A stretch of 64,000 nucleotides of DNA from Cyanobium sp. CACIAM 14 (GTDB lineage Bacteria; Cyanobacteriota; Cyanobacteriia; PCC-6307; Cyanobiaceae): the NCBI GenBank assembly GCA_000708525.1, contig JMRP01000001.1, positions 339,257 through 403,256 of the forward strand, in the 5' to 3' direction. Positions 46,265-56,204 of the stretch are shown piece after piece. A program made the position numbers and the translations under genes. The notes under the pieces were generated by a model that was not told the DNA's origin, did not search any database, and worked only from the letters and a program-made list of their open reading frames with translations. Position 1 is the first letter of the stretch; every line of letters begins with the position of its first letter.

Positions 46265-46954
46265 TCAGCTCTGGAGATCGTCGATCATCTGCCCGAGGGC
46301 ACGCAGCTGGCTGCCCAGACCCGGCGCGGCGCGACCGCTCAGGGCCAGGAGCTGCTGCTCGCCATCGGGCTTCTGCTCGAAGTGAGCGGCGAGTCGGTAG
46401 CCGTCGGGGTCGCGCCGGTAGAGCTCCCAGTCGCCCGGGTAGGCACGGCGCAGCGCACTCTCCGCCTGGGGCAGGAGGGCGTAAGCGGCGCTCCAGCCGG
46501 CCAGGAAGCCCCGGCGGCGCTGCCGCGCCACGCTGCCGATGCCCACAGACGCATCCTCCAGGGAGGGATTGACCAGCACCACGCTGCCCCCATGGCCGGC
46601 GCAGACCTGCTCCACCAGCGCATACTCCGCCTGACTGGGTTCGACCAGCAGCAGCACCCCCTCCGAGGGGTGCTCCTGCTGCAGGCGCCGCTGATCACCG
46701 AAGCTGGCGATGGCCTCGGCCAGTTCAGGGGCGTCACGGCGCGCCAGGGCCGTGGCGCCGGCATCCGGAAACAGCAGACGGGCGTCGGGCCGCTCCTCCC
46801 GAAGACCGGCAAGCAGGCGCAGGACCACCGGCAGCAGCCGCAGTCCCTCGAAACGGAGCTCCAGGGTCCAGCGGCCGGCGGATCCGGCGGCAAGGGACGC
46901 CCTCAGCGCCTGCAGGGCTTCGGCTTCGGCCGTGAGCAGATCGGCGGGCAGCAT
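46265..46954 (-). CDS. DUF1995 family protein
   Basis: A 229-residue soluble protein of the DUF1995 family, shared by cyanobacteria and plastids. Recognisable parts are LRFEGLRLLPVVLRLL, the ARLLFPDAGATALARRD block, VLLLVEPSQAEYALVE and VVLVNPSLEDASVGIGSV. LPA3-like plant members are linked to photosystem assembly, but the role here is unknown. ATG at 46952-46954; 26 bases separate it from the cysteine desulfurase gene upstream on the same strand. Confidence 0.8.
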   Translation of the reverse strand: MLPADLLTAEAEALQALRASLAAGSAGRWTLELRFEGLRLLPVVLRLLAGLREERPDARLLFPDAGATALARRDAPELAEAIASFGDQRRLQQEHPSEGVLLLVEPSQAEYALVEQVCAGHGGSVVLVNPSLEDASVGIGSVARQRRRGFLAGWSAAYALLPQAESALRRAYPGDWELYRRDPDGYRLAAHFEQKPDGEQQLLALSGRAAPGLGSQLRALGQMIDDLQS

Positions 46955-46980
46955 CGTCGGGCGCCAAGGGTGGGGGGACC

Positions 46981-48207
46981 CTACCCAGGCCCTTCCGCCA
47001 GCCTGCGGCAGGCCCGCTGCAGGGCCGGGACCAGGCCCTCCAGGTCCTCGTCGCCGAGCCAGGGTCCGAGACTGATGCGCAATCCGCTGGCGGCCTCCGC
47101 CGGGGCATATCCCATGGCGAGCAGCACGGCGCTGGCGCCTGCGGTGCCTGCCGCCCCTCCGGCACTGGTGCAGGCCGAACCGCTGCTCACCGCATAGCCC
47201 GAACGGGCGAGCTCCCGGACCAGCCGGCGGCCGCTCAGGGGATGCCCGTCGGTGCCGGACACCAGCAGGCTGATGTGGTGGGGCAGGCGGGAGTCAGGGC
47301 CGTCCGGGGAGGGGCCGCTCAGGCGCAGCCCCTCGAGACGCAGCAGGTCCGCCAGCAGGCGATCCCGGAGGGGCTCGATGGGATCGCGGCCAGCGCCGGC
47401 CTCCAACCGCTGCCCGGCCAGCTCCAGGGCGGCCGCGAAGCCCGCCACCAGCGCCACGGGCTCGGTGCCGCCGCGGCGCCCGGCCTCCTGCACCCCGCCG
47501 ATGAGGGGCTCCAGCCGGAGCCCCCGTCGCACCAGCAGGGTTCCCACACCGCGGGGTCCCTGGAGCTTGTGGGCCGCGCAGCTGAGCAGGTCCACCGGCA
47601 GCGTGGAGAAATCGATGGAGCGGTGACCCACCACCTGCACCGCGTCCACGTGCAGGAGCACGCCGGCCTCCCGGCAGAGGCGACCGATGGTGGCGACCGG
47701 CTGGATCGTGCCCACTTCGCTCTGGCCCCAGAGGATCGATACGAGCCGTGTCGGAGGCGCCAGCAGGGCCTGCAGAGCCTCCAGGTCGACACGGCCCAGG
47801 GAATCCACCGGCACCAGCTCGAGCTGCCAGCCCCGTCGCACCATCTGGGCAGCGGCGGCGTAGCTGGCGGGGTGCTCCACCGCCGAGAGCAGCACCCGGC
47901 CGGGCTCCAGGGTTCCGGCACAGCCGATCAGGGCGGTGTGGATCGCCTCGCTGCCTCCGGAGACGATGACCAGTTCGTCGCTGCCGCAGCCCAGTCGGTC
48001 GGCAAGGGCCTGACGGCTGCTCTCCAGCCGGTCGGCGGCGGCCAGTCCGAAGCCATGGAGGCTGGAGGGATTGGCCCAGGCCTCCTCCAACACCCGGGCC
48101 ATTGCCGCGACCACCGCTGCCGCGGGTGGACTGGTGGCGCAGGCATCGAGATAGACGCCGCCGGCGCGGACCGTCCCACTGCCCTGCTCAGGGAGCGGCA
48201 GGTTCAT
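46981..48207 (-). CDS. cysteine desulfurase (NifS/IscS-like)
   Basis: A 408-residue PLP enzyme taking sulfur from cysteine for Fe-S clusters or thio-modification. VYLDACATSPPA starts the fold; the cofactor lysine is in CAAHKLQGPRGVGTLLV, and the catalytic cysteine in SSGSACTSAGGA is on a longer loop as in group I (NifS/IscS) enzymes. HVDAVQVVGH is the PLP-ring block. The ATG at 48205-48207 lies 20 bases inside the end of dapF, so its translation is probably coupled to dapF. No iscU or nifU neighbour is present. Confidence 0.92.
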   Translation of the reverse strand: MNLPLPEQGSGTVRAGGVYLDACATSPPAAAVVAAMARVLEEAWANPSSLHGFGLAAADRLESSRQALADRLGCGSDELVIVSGGSEAIHTALIGCAGTLEPGRVLLSAVEHPASYAAAAQMVRRGWQLELVPVDSLGRVDLEALQALLAPPTRLVSILWGQSEVGTIQPVATIGRLCREAGVLLHVDAVQVVGHRSIDFSTLPVDLLSCAAHKLQGPRGVGTLLVRRGLRLEPLIGGVQEAGRRGGTEPVALVAGFAAALELAGQRLEAGAGRDPIEPLRDRLLADLLRLEGLRLSGPSPDGPDSRLPHHISLLVSGTDGHPLSGRRLVRELARSGYAVSSGSACTSAGGAAGTAGASAVLLAMGYAPAEAASGLRISLGPWLGDEDLEGLVPALQRACRRLAEGPG

Positions 48208-49348
48208 CACGGCTGAGCCGGTTGCGGGTGCGGGATTCCAGCGACGCGCTGGCCATGGCCAGCAGGTCATCGAGGGAGCGATCCTCCAGCAGGGCGGTGA
48301 CCCTGGCCCGGGCCTCGGCGCTGGCACAGGCCTCGGGGCGGATGCAGCCGCTGACGCAGACGGTCGCGCAATCGATGACGGGCACGTCGTCGATGGCTGG
48401 CGCGCTGGCGATGGCGGGCACGTTGTCAATCGCAGGGGCGCTGGCGATGGCGGACCCTCCCGTGTCGGCAGGGTCATCCTCGAGCAGGGAAGGAGCCACC
48501 ACCCCATCGAACACCGCCTCGGCCGGGCCGGTCATGAACACGTGGCCGCTGGCCTGGTCCCAGTCGATCTCCAGGGGGCCGCCCGGCAGATCGACCTGCG
48601 CCCGCCGCTCCGCCAGGCCCAGTGCGTGGCAGGCCACCAGGGTGGCGCAGGCGCCGGTGCCGCAGGCCAGGGTGGGCCCGGCGCCCCGCTCCCAGACCCG
48701 CATCACCAGATGGTCTGGGGCGAGCAGCTGGACGAAATGCACGTTGGTGCGGGCCGGGAAGGCCGGATGTACCTCCAGGGCACTGCCGAATCCCTCGAGG
48801 TCGACGGCACATACATCGGCCACCGGCACCACGGCGTGGGGATTGCCCATCCCGGCGGCCGCCACCCTCAGCCGCTGACCCAGCACCTCCAGCTCCCCCA
48901 CCGGCACCCCCTCCGGTCCCACGGCCAGGGTGGTGGGCACGGTCTCGGGGGTCAGGAACGGGGGACCCATGTCGACCCGGATGCGCCCATCGCCGGCCAA
49001 GGCGGGCACGATCCGCCCCGCCAGGGTCTCGATCTGCCAGCTGCGGGGGGCTTCGTCCCCGTCACTGTCCGCCAGGAAACGGGCGAGGCAGCGGATGCCG
49101 TTGCCGCACATCTCCGGTTCGGTTCCATCCGCGTTGAAGATCCGCATCCGCAGTTCACCCCCCTCCCTGGGGGGCAGGGCCAGGATCACCCCGTCGCCGC
49201 CGATGCCGAAACGACGGTCGCAGAGTTTGCGGATGGCCTCGGGAGTGAGGCCAAGGCTCTCGTCATCCGTCGTTAAGCTTCGTCCGTCCATCACCAGAAA
49301 GTCATTTCCCAGACCCTGGTATTTGCTGAATGGGATGACCTGGCGCAC
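48188..49348 (-). CDS. dapF: diaminopimelate epimerase with unusual C-terminal extension
   Basis: A 386-residue protein. Residues 1-285 are a standard DapF interconverting LL- and meso-diaminopimelate for lysine and peptidoglycan, with catalytic cysteines C81 (MCGNGIRC) and C229 (LACGTGAC) and the start KYQGLGNDFLVMD. Residues from about 290 to 386 are extra: a duplicated AIASAPAID(N/D)VP unit, then four spaced cysteines (C327, C331, C335, C341) and a charged helical end. Family members usually stop near 275-290. GTG start. hfq is divergent upstream. Confidence 0.93.
   Translation of the reverse strand: MRQVIPFSKYQGLGNDFLVMDGRSLTTDDESLGLTPEAIRKLCDRRFGIGGDGVILALPPREGGELRMRIFNADGTEPEMCGNGIRCLARFLADSDGDEAPRSWQIETLAGRIVPALAGDGRIRVDMGPPFLTPETVPTTLAVGPEGVPVGELEVLGQRLRVAAAGMGNPHAVVPVADVCAVDLEGFGSALEVHPAFPARTNVHFVQLLAPDHLVMRVWERGAGPTLACGTGACATLVACHALGLAERRAQVDLPGGPLEIDWDQASGHVFMTGPAEAVFDGVVAPSLLEDDPADTGGSAIASAPAIDNVPAIASAPAIDDVPVIDCATVCVSGCIRPEACASAEARARVTALLEDRSLDDLLAMASASLESRTRNRLSRDEPAAP
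48380..48451 (-). repeat. 36-bp tandem duplication inside dapF
   Basis: Two adjacent imperfect 36-base units encode AIASAPAIDNVP (residues 300-311) and AIASAPAIDDVP (312-323). A degenerate third fragment (VID) follows. The in-frame unit length keeps the reading frame, so the tail could have grown by slippage or duplication. Confidence 0.75.
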
Positions 49349-49382
49349 CGTCTCCTAGGACCATGAGGTAAGAGCCGATCCT

Positions 49383-49622
49383 ATGCAGAGTTTCTTCGAA
49401 CGACGGGGCCCCAGGCTCGACACCACCCTGCCGAGCGTGCGCCACGTCCAGGAGCTGATCCGGATCCGCACACCCGTGAATGTGGTCCTTCTCAGCGGCC
49501 AGGAGGTGGATGGCACGATCCGCTGGCAGGACAACCACTTCCTGGCCGTCAGCACCGAACCGGGTACGCCGCTGCTGCTGATCAACCGGGACGCGATCGC
49601 CTCGCTGCGTGCCCTCAGCTGA
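49383..49622 (+). CDS. hfq: cyanobacterial Hfq homologue
   Basis: A 79-residue Sm-like protein. LPSVRHVQELIRIRTPVNVVLLSGQEVDGTIRWQD (core LPSVR...GTIRWQD) is the cyanobacterial Hfq pattern, ending with INRDAIASL in place of the enterobacterial YKHA second motif. Cyanobacterial Hfq has lost typical RNA binding residues and in Synechocystis is known to act with the pilus ATPase PilB1. Position next to dapF is the common cyanobacterial arrangement. ATG at 49383; the spacer to divergent dapF is only 34 bases. Confidence 0.88.
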   Translation: MQSFFERRGPRLDTTLPSVRHVQELIRIRTPVNVVLLSGQEVDGTIRWQDNHFLAVSTEPGTPLLLINRDAIASLRALS

Positions 49623-49667
49623 GACCTCCATGGGCTGTGGCACGATCACTGCCTCTCCGGACGGCCC

Positions 49668-52361
49668 GTGACACAACCCTCCCGCTATCGGCCCGACGCC
49701 ATCGAGGAGCGCTGGCAGCAGCAGTGGGAGCGACTGGGACTCCATGCCACGGTGCCCGAGCCGGCATCCGAGGACGTGTCCGCCGAGAGCGGCGCAGCGG
49801 ACGACGGCTACTACGCCCTGTCGATGTTCCCCTACCCGTCGGGGAGCCTCCACATGGGCCACGTGCGCAACTACGTGATCACCGACGTGATCGCCAGGGC
49901 CGCACGCCTGCGCGGCAAGCGGGTGCTCCATCCCATGGGCTGGGACGCCTTCGGCCTGCCGGCGGAGAACGCGGCCATCGAGCGGGGCGTGGACCCCGGC
50001 GACTGGACCGACCGCAACATCGCCCAGATGCGCACCCAGCTGAAGCGCCTGGGGCTCTCGATCGACTGGGACCGGGAGGTGACCACCTGCCATGCCGACT
50101 ACTACCGCTGGACCCAGTGGCTGTTCCTGCAGTTCCTCGATGCGGGACTGGCATACCGCAAGGAGGCCACGGTCAACTGGGATCCGGTGGATCAGACGGT
50201 GCTCGCCAACGAGCAGGTGGATGCCGACGGTCGCTCCTGGCGCTCGGGAGCGCAGGTGGAAAAGCGCCGTCTGCGGCAGTGGTTCCTGAAGATCACCGCC
50301 TATGCCGACGCCCTGCTCGACGACCTCCCCAGCCTGCAGGGCTGGCCCGAGCGGGTGCGCACCATGCAGGCCAACTGGATCGGCCGCTCCCTGGGGGCCG
50401 AACTGATCTTCCCGGTGGAGACCCCGGCGGGCGCGGGGTCCCCGGCACAGGCCGGCGAAGCAGCGGCCATCACCGTCTTCACCACCCGGCCTGACACGGT
50501 CTGCGGAGCCACCTATCTGGTGCTCGCCCCGGAGCATCCCCTGGTGGAACGCCTCACCAGCGACGACTGCCGCCTGTCGGTGACCGCCTTCCGCGACCTG
50601 GTGAGCCGCCAGAGCGACCAGGAGCGGACGGCGGAGGACCGGCCCAAGCGGGGGGTCCCGATCGGCGCGAAGGTCCGCAATCCCGCCAACGGGGAAAGCA
50701 TCCCGGTCTGGATCGGCGACTACGTGCTGGCGGAGTACGGCACCGGCGCCGTGATGGGGGTGCCCGCCCACGACCAGCGGGACTTCCAGTTCGCCCGCCA
50801 GTACGGACTGCCGGTGCGGCAGGTGGTGATCCCGGAGAGCTCCGACCCCCACGACTTCGAAGGTCGGGCCTGGACCGAAGCGGGCGTGCTGATCAACTCC
50901 GGCCGCTTCGACGGCCTCGGCAGCGCCGAGGCCAGAACGCGCATCACCGCCGCCGCCGAAGCGGAGGGCTGGGGCCGGGGCCGGGTGCAGTACCGCCTGC
51001 GCGACTGGCTGATTTCCCGCCAGCGTTACTGGGGCTGCCCGATTCCCGTGATCCACTGCGGCAGCTGCGGCGTGCAGCCCGTTCCGGAGGATCAGCTGCC
51101 GGTGGAGCTGCCCCGGGACGTGGCTCTCAGCGGCAAGGGGGGCACGCCCCTGGCCCGGCTCGAGAGCTGGATGCACGTGCCCTGCCCCAGCTGCGGCGGC
51201 CCCGCCCAGCGGGAAACGGACACGATGGACACCTTCATGTGTTCCTCCTGGTACTTCCTTCGCTACAGCGATCCCCACAACATCCGGCGGCCCTTCGATC
51301 GTGCCGCCGTCGACCGCTGGCTGCCGGTGGATCAGTACGTCGGCGGCATCGAACACGCCATCCTGCATCTGCTCTATTCCCGCTTCTTCACCAAGGTGCT
51401 GCGCGACCGGGGGCTTCTGGGCTTCTCCGAACCCTTCGCCCGGCTGCTCACCCAGGGCATGGTCCAGGGGATCACCTATCGCAGCCCCTCCAGCGGCCGC
51501 TACGTGCCTCCGGCCGAGGTGAGCGATCCCGACGACCCCCGCGATCCCCACAGCGGCGAAGTCCTGGAGGTCTTCTACGAGAAGATGTCGAAGTCCAAGC
51601 ACAACGGCGTCGACCCGGCGGTGGTGATCGACCGCTACGGCGCCGACACGGCCCGCATGTTCATCCTCTTCAAGGCTCCGCCGGAGAAGGACCTGGAGTG
51701 GGACGATGCCGATGTGGAGGGGCAGTACCGGTTCCTGCAGCGCCTCTGGCGACTCGTGGAGGGGGCCCATGGCCGCGGGCTTCGCCTCACCGGAGAGCCC
51801 GGCGGCTGGGCGGGCGCCATCGACCCCGCCGCCCTGAGCGACGGCGAGAAGGAACTGCGGCGGGCCGTCCACACGGCGATCGTCGCGATCAGCGAGGACC
51901 TGGAGGGGGAACTCCAGTTCAACACCGCCGTTTCGGAGCTGATGAAGCTCAGCAATGCCCTCACCGCCCACCTCGACGGGGCCTGCGACGCGGTGGCGTG
52001 CGAGGCCCTGGGCACCCTGCTGATCCTGCTGGCGCCCTTCGCCCCGCACCTGGCCGAGGAGCTCTGGCAGAAACTCCGGGCTGACGGCCCAGGGGAAGGG
52101 GGAGAAATTGGCGCCGATGCGAGCGTCCACCGCCAGCGCTGGCCCGTCGCCGACCCGGCCGCCCTGGTGAGGGACACCATCCCCCTGGTGATCCAGGTGA
52201 AGGGGAAGATGCGCGGCAGCCTGGAGGTTCCGGCCGACGCCGATGCAGCGACCCTGGAGCGGCTGGCGCTCGACAGCGAGGTGGCCCGCCGCTGGCTGGA
52301 GGGTCAGCCTCCCCGCAGGGTGATCGTGGTCCCCGGCAAGCTGGTGAACCTGGTGCCCTGA
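49668..52361 (+). CDS. leuS: leucyl-tRNA synthetase
   Basis: An 897-residue class I synthetase. The HIGH-type motif is HMGH in [14 protein letters not shown] (residues about 53-56), the CP1 editing domain spans about 230-430 ([21 protein letters not shown] core [12 protein letters not shown]), the KMSKS loop is [11 protein letters not shown] near 640, and a C-terminal anticodon-binding and small terminal domain follow. GTG start at 49668, 45 bases after hfq on the same strand. An in-frame insertion-like [13 protein letters not shown] stretch sits just before the editing motif. Confidence 0.97.
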   Translation: MTQPSRYRPDAIEERWQQQWERLGLHATVPEPASEDVSAESGAADDGYYALSMFPYPSGSLHMGHVRNYVITDVIARAARLRGKRVLHPMGWDAFGLPAENAAIERGVDPGDWTDRNIAQMRTQLKRLGLSIDWDREVTTCHADYYRWTQWLFLQFLDAGLAYRKEATVNWDPVDQTVLANEQVDADGRSWRSGAQVEKRRLRQWFLKITAYADALLDDLPSLQGWPERVRTMQANWIGRSLGAELIFPVETPAGAGSPAQAGEAAAITVFTTRPDTVCGATYLVLAPEHPLVERLTSDDCRLSVTAFRDLVSRQSDQERTAEDRPKRGVPIGAKVRNPANGESIPVWIGDYVLAEYGTGAVMGVPAHDQRDFQFARQYGLPVRQVVIPESSDPHDFEGRAWTEAGVLINSGRFDGLGSAEARTRITAAAEAEGWGRGRVQYRLRDWLISRQRYWGCPIPVIHCGSCGVQPVPEDQLPVELPRDVALSGKGGTPLARLESWMHVPCPSCGGPAQRETDTMDTFMCSSWYFLRYSDPHNIRRPFDRAAVDRWLPVDQYVGGIEHAILHLLYSRFFTKVLRDRGLLGFSEPFARLLTQGMVQGITYRSPSSGRYVPPAEVSDPDDPRDPHSGEVLEVFYEKMSKSKHNGVDPAVVIDRYGADTARMFILFKAPPEKDLEWDDADVEGQYRFLQRLWRLVEGAHGRGLRLTGEPGGWAGAIDPAALSDGEKELRRAVHTAIVAISEDLEGELQFNTAVSELMKLSNALTAHLDGACDAVACEALGTLLILLAPFAPHLAEELWQKLRADGPGEGGEIGADASVHRQRWPVADPAALVRDTIPLVIQVKGKMRGSLEVPADADAATLERLALDSEVARRWLEGQPPRRVIVVPGKLVNLVP

Positions 52362-52381
52362 GCCCATCGGGGCGCGTTCGT

Positions 52382-53224
52382 TCAGCCCAGCAGGGCCGCC
52401 GCGTGATGGCGCAGGTGGTCGTCGATGAAACTGGAGATGAAGAAGTAGCTGTGGTCGTACCCCTCCTGATGGCGCAGCTCCAGGCGGTGCCCCGCCGCCG
52501 CCGCCGCCGCCGCCAGATCCGCCGGTCGCAGCTGCTCCTCGAGGAACGGGTCGGCGCTGCCCTGATCGACGAGCAGGGGAAGCCGCTCGGGGGCCTCGGC
52601 GATCAGCAGGGTGGCATCCCAGGCGGCCCAGTGGCGTTGGTCACCGCCCAGATAGGCCGCGAAGGCCTTGCGGCCCCACGGACAGGCGCTGGGATGACAG
52701 ATGGGCGCGAAGGCCGAAACGGAGCGGTAACGGCCGGGGTGGCGCAGGGCGGCCACCAGGGCGCCGTGGCCCCCCATCGAGTGACCGCTGATGCCGCGCG
52801 CGGGGCTCAGGGGCAGCTCGGCCTCCAGCAGGGCGGGCAGCTCCTCCACCACGTAGGCGTGCATCCGGTAGTGACGGTTCCAGGGGGATTCGCTGGCGTT
52901 CACGTAGAAGCCCGCCCCATGGCCCAGGTCCCAGCCGCCGGAGGGGTCGGTGGGGACATCGTCGCCCCTGGGGCTGGTGTCCGGAGCCACCAGGGCCAGG
53001 CCCAGCGCCGCCGCGAGGCGATGGGCGCCGGCCTTCTGCATGAAGTTCTCGTCCGTGCAGGTGAGGCCCGAGAGCCAGTAGAGGGCCGGCACCCGCTCGC
53101 CGGCCAGGGCCCGGGGGGGCAGGAACACCGCCAAGGTCGCCGTGGCGTTCAGCTCGGACGAGCGGTGCCGGTAGCGGCGATGCACGCCACCGAAACTGCG
53201 GTTCTCCGCCAGCAGCTCGAGCAT
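52382..53224 (-). CDS. fghA: S-formylglutathione hydrolase
   Basis: A 280-residue esterase-D family alpha/beta hydrolase. The nucleophile elbow is SGHSMGGHGAL, with LSGLTCTDENFMQKAG and the catalytic Asp/His in VDQGSADPFLE and GYDHSYFFI. It hydrolyses S-formylglutathione to formate and glutathione, the step after FrmA. The two genes lie in order on the same strand, frmA second, with 29 bases between. It converges with leuS. Confidence 0.95.
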   Translation of the reverse strand: MLELLAENRSFGGVHRRYRHRSSELNATATLAVFLPPRALAGERVPALYWLSGLTCTDENFMQKAGAHRLAAALGLALVAPDTSPRGDDVPTDPSGGWDLGHGAGFYVNASESPWNRHYRMHAYVVEELPALLEAELPLSPARGISGHSMGGHGALVAALRHPGRYRSVSAFAPICHPSACPWGRKAFAAYLGGDQRHWAAWDATLLIAEAPERLPLLVDQGSADPFLEEQLRPADLAAAAAAAGHRLELRHQEGYDHSYFFISSFIDDHLRHHAAALLG

Positions 53225-53253
53225 GGTCGGTTGGCCTCAGGGGTCGCCGGGGG

Positions 53254-54366
53254 TCAGAAATGGATCACCGAGCGGATGCTCTGGCCCTGGTGCATCAGCT
53301 CGAGGGCGCGGTTGATCTCCTCCAGGCCCATGGTGTGGGTGATGAAGGAATCCAGCGGGATCTCACCCCGCTGGAAGCGCTCCACGTAGCCCGGCAGTTC
53401 CGTGCGCCCGCGCACGCCCCCGAAGGCCGAACCCCGCCAGACACGACCGGTCACCAGCTGGAAGGGCCGGGTGCGGATCTCCTCGCCGGCACCGGCCACG
53501 CCGATGATCGTGGATTCCCCCCAGCCCTTGTGGCAGCACTCCAGGGCGGCGCGCATCACCTGGACGTTGCCGATGCATTCGAAGGAGTAGTCGACGCCGC
53601 CGTCGGTGCGATCGATCACCACCTCCTGGATGGGGGCATCGAAGGCGCTGGGGTCGATGCACTCGGTGGCGCCGAGCTGGGTGGCGATGGCGAACTTGGC
53701 GGGGTTGGTGTCGATGCCGATGATCCGCTCGGCTCCGGCCATCACCGCGCCGATGATCACCGCCAGGCCGATGCCTCCCAGCCCGAAGACGGCCACAGTG
53801 GAACCGGGTTGCACCCTGGCGGTGTTGAGCACCGCGCCGATGCCGGTGGTGACACCGCAACCCAGCAGACAGACCTTCTCCAACGGGGCCTCCCGCGGGA
53901 TCTTCGCCACGGCGATCTCCGGCACCACGGTGTATTCGGAGAAGGTGGAGGTGCCCATGTAGTGGAAGATCCGCTCCCCATTCCTGGAGAAGCGGCTGCT
54001 GCCGTCGGGCATGAGTCCCCGGCCCTGGGTGGCGCGGATCGCCTGGCAGAGGTTGGTCTTGCCGGAGAGGCAGAAGGAGCAGGCCCGGCACTCCGGGGTG
54101 TAGAGGGGAATGACGTGATCTCCCTCCGCCACGGAGGTCACCCCCGGTCCCACCGCCTCCACCACCGCCCCGCCCTCGTGCCCGAGCACCGCCGGGAACA
54201 CCCCCTCCGGGTCGGCGCCGGAGAGGGTGAAGGCATCCGTATGGCACACCCCCGTGGCCACCACCCGGAGCAGCACCTCGCCGCTGCGGGGACCCTCCAC
54301 ATCGATCTCGGTGATCTCCAGGGGCTGGCCGGGGGCCCAGGCCACCGCGGCACGGGAACGAACCAT
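53254..54366 (-). CDS. frmA: S-(hydroxymethyl)glutathione dehydrogenase / class III alcohol dehydrogenase
   Basis: A 370-residue zinc alcohol dehydrogenase. Catalytic zinc ligands are in [12 protein letters not shown] and GHEGGAVVE, structural zinc in [18 protein letters not shown], and the NAD motif in [15 protein letters not shown]. Class III features such as [13 protein letters not shown] and [16 protein letters not shown] are present. It oxidises S-hydroxymethylglutathione, detoxifying formaldehyde. ATG at 54364-54366; the longer open frame upstream overlaps pgi and is not used. Confidence 0.95.
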   Translation of the reverse strand: MVRSRAAVAWAPGQPLEITEIDVEGPRSGEVLLRVVATGVCHTDAFTLSGADPEGVFPAVLGHEGGAVVEAVGPGVTSVAEGDHVIPLYTPECRACSFCLSGKTNLCQAIRATQGRGLMPDGSSRFSRNGERIFHYMGTSTFSEYTVVPEIAVAKIPREAPLEKVCLLGCGVTTGIGAVLNTARVQPGSTVAVFGLGGIGLAVIIGAVMAGAERIIGIDTNPAKFAIATQLGATECIDPSAFDAPIQEVVIDRTDGGVDYSFECIGNVQVMRAALECCHKGWGESTIIGVAGAGEEIRTRPFQLVTGRVWRGSAFGGVRGRTELPGYVERFQRGEIPLDSFITHTMGLEEINRALELMHQGQSIRSVIHF

Positions 54367-54385
54367 GGGAGTGCGGGAAAAGCGG

Positions 54386-55986
54386 TCAGGCGTGGCGGAA
54401 GCTGAGGCTCTCGGGCCGGCCCCAGTCCCCCTCGGCAACGTAGCCACGGGCGTTGGCACACAGATGGCGCAACGTCCAGAACAGCGGCTCCACGGTCCCC
54501 GGATCCAGCTCCGCCTGGATCGCCGCAAGGTTGCGGGGCACGCCGTCGGCCAGCAGGTTCTCCAGCCGGCTCTGGAGGGAGAGGATCCCGGCGGCGGCCT
54601 TCTTGCCGGCTTCCACCCCCGGCTGGTGATAGGCGTTGACGTTGATCAGTTCGCCGTAGAGCCCCACGGCCCGCTCGAACAGGGCGATGAGGGCACCTAG
54701 GGCACGGGCGTCGAAGCGGCGCAGGGTGATGGTGAGGCTCTGGCGGGCCTGCTCGGTGAGGGCCGCCCGGGTGCCCTGCAGAAAACCCTCGAGGAAATCC
54801 GCCGGCGACTCGCCCTCGAGAGCGGAAATCTCCTGCGGATCCTCGAGCACCTCGATGAAGGTCACGAAGAAATTGTCCAGGCCGTCGCGCAGCTGCTGCA
54901 CGTAGGCGTGCTGATCGGTGGACCCCTTGTTGCCGTAGACCGCCAGCCCCTGGTGCACCACCTGGCCCTGACGGTCGAGCCGCTTGCCGAGGGACTCCAT
55001 CACCAGCTGCTGCAGGTAGCGGCTGAAGACCTCCAGCCGGTCCCGGTAGGGAAGCACCACCATGTCCCGGCGTCCCTGGCCGTCACCGGCCACATGCCAG
55101 GAGGCGGCCAGAAGGGCGGCGGGATTGGCGCGCAGATCGGCCACCCTGGTGAGCCGGTCCATGGCGGCGGCGCCTTCCAGGAAGCTCCGGAGATCGGCGC
55201 CGATGAGGGCCGCGGGCAGCAGGCCGACGGCACTGGTGATGCTGGTGCGGCCCCCGACCCAGTCGAACATGTCGAAACGCCGCAGCCAGCCGGCCGCCTC
55301 CGCCTCCTGATCCAGTCGGCTGCCGGCCATGGTCACCGCCACGGCCTGTCCGCTCCAGGTTCCGCCCGCGGCCAGCAGGCGGGCACGGGCCTGCACCATG
55401 CCCAGATGCGGTTCCGGGGTGCCGCCCGACTTGCTCACCACCACCACCAGGGTGGTGGTGAGCCGCTCCTCCAGAGCCGCCAGGGTGCGGGCCATCCCGT
55501 CGGGATCCACGTTGTCGAGGAAGTGGAACGGCAGACCCACCCCCTGCTGCCGGAGCGCCCGCAGCATCAGCAGGGGACCGAGACCCGATCCGCCGATGCC
55601 GATCCAGAGAACGTCGGTGAAGGGGCGGCCGCCGGGAGCGGTGACCCTGCCGGAGCGGACATCGCCGCCAAAGGCTTCCAACGCATCCACCTGGGTTGCG
55701 ATGGCGGCGGCGATCGCCGGGTCGGGGCCAGCTCCGGGGCCCGCAGCCAGTAGTGCCCCACCTGGCGATGTTCGTCGGCATTGGCGATGGCACCCGCCTC
55801 CAAGGCCTCCATGGCGCTGAAGGCACGGGCGAAGGGAGCCTGGAACGCCTCCAGATCCGCCTGCTCCAGCGCCATGCGGCTCACGTCCAGCCAGATGCCC
55901 AGATCGGCGTCATGCCACAGGAGTTGCTGGAAGCGCTCCCACAGAGCGGCGGAATCGTGGCCGTTCAACGGCGGAAGCGATGACAT
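54386..55986 (-). pseudogene. pgi: glucose-6-phosphate isomerase, interrupted by a -1 frameshift
   Basis: Residues 1-90 are read from ATG at 55984-55986 (through HYWLRAPELAP), after which the frame shifts; the rest (VDALEAFGGDVRSG to the end) continues in another frame to 54386. At 55724-55727 the plus strand has GGGG (CCCC in the gene); one more C restores PDPAIAAAIATQVDA and a 533-residue Pgi of normal length. The catalytic region is otherwise intact: GIGGSGLGPLLMLRAL, VVSKSGGTPE, YGNKGSTDQHAYVQQL. It is either a sequencing/assembly error in a C-run or a true frameshift. Confidence 0.9.
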
Positions 55987-56204
55987 GGCTCCTGGAGCGC
56001 CGGGACGGTGAGCGAACCGTATCCAGGCGCCTCCACGTTCGGCAAGCAGCACGGCGGATGCACGCTTCCGGCGACAGAACCAGCGGGGCGACCGGGGCCT
56101 TGTGGAAGAAAATTGGAAACGTTCATTACAATTGCCGCGTCAGTCACGGTCTTCCCTTGCCATCCCGCTCCGAAGTTCCCCAGCCTCGCCGTCCCGGCAG
56201 GGGG
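55987..56204. promoter_or_regulatory. divergent spacer with an A/T-rich promoter-like patch
   Basis: 218 bases between pgi and the DUF1402-like gene. Around 56105-56132 the sequence becomes unusually A/T-rich for this genome (GAAAATTGGAAACGTTCATT then TACAAT). TACAAT at 56127-56132 is a fair -10 element for the plus strand gene, with no convincing -35. Assignment is tentative. Confidence 0.35.

Noticed and set aside
49302..52367. A 1021-codon open frame antisense to leuS
   Set aside because: Its product is Gly/Ala/His/Gln-rich with no domains and it mirrors the leuS codons; G+C-rich third positions keep the opposite strand open.
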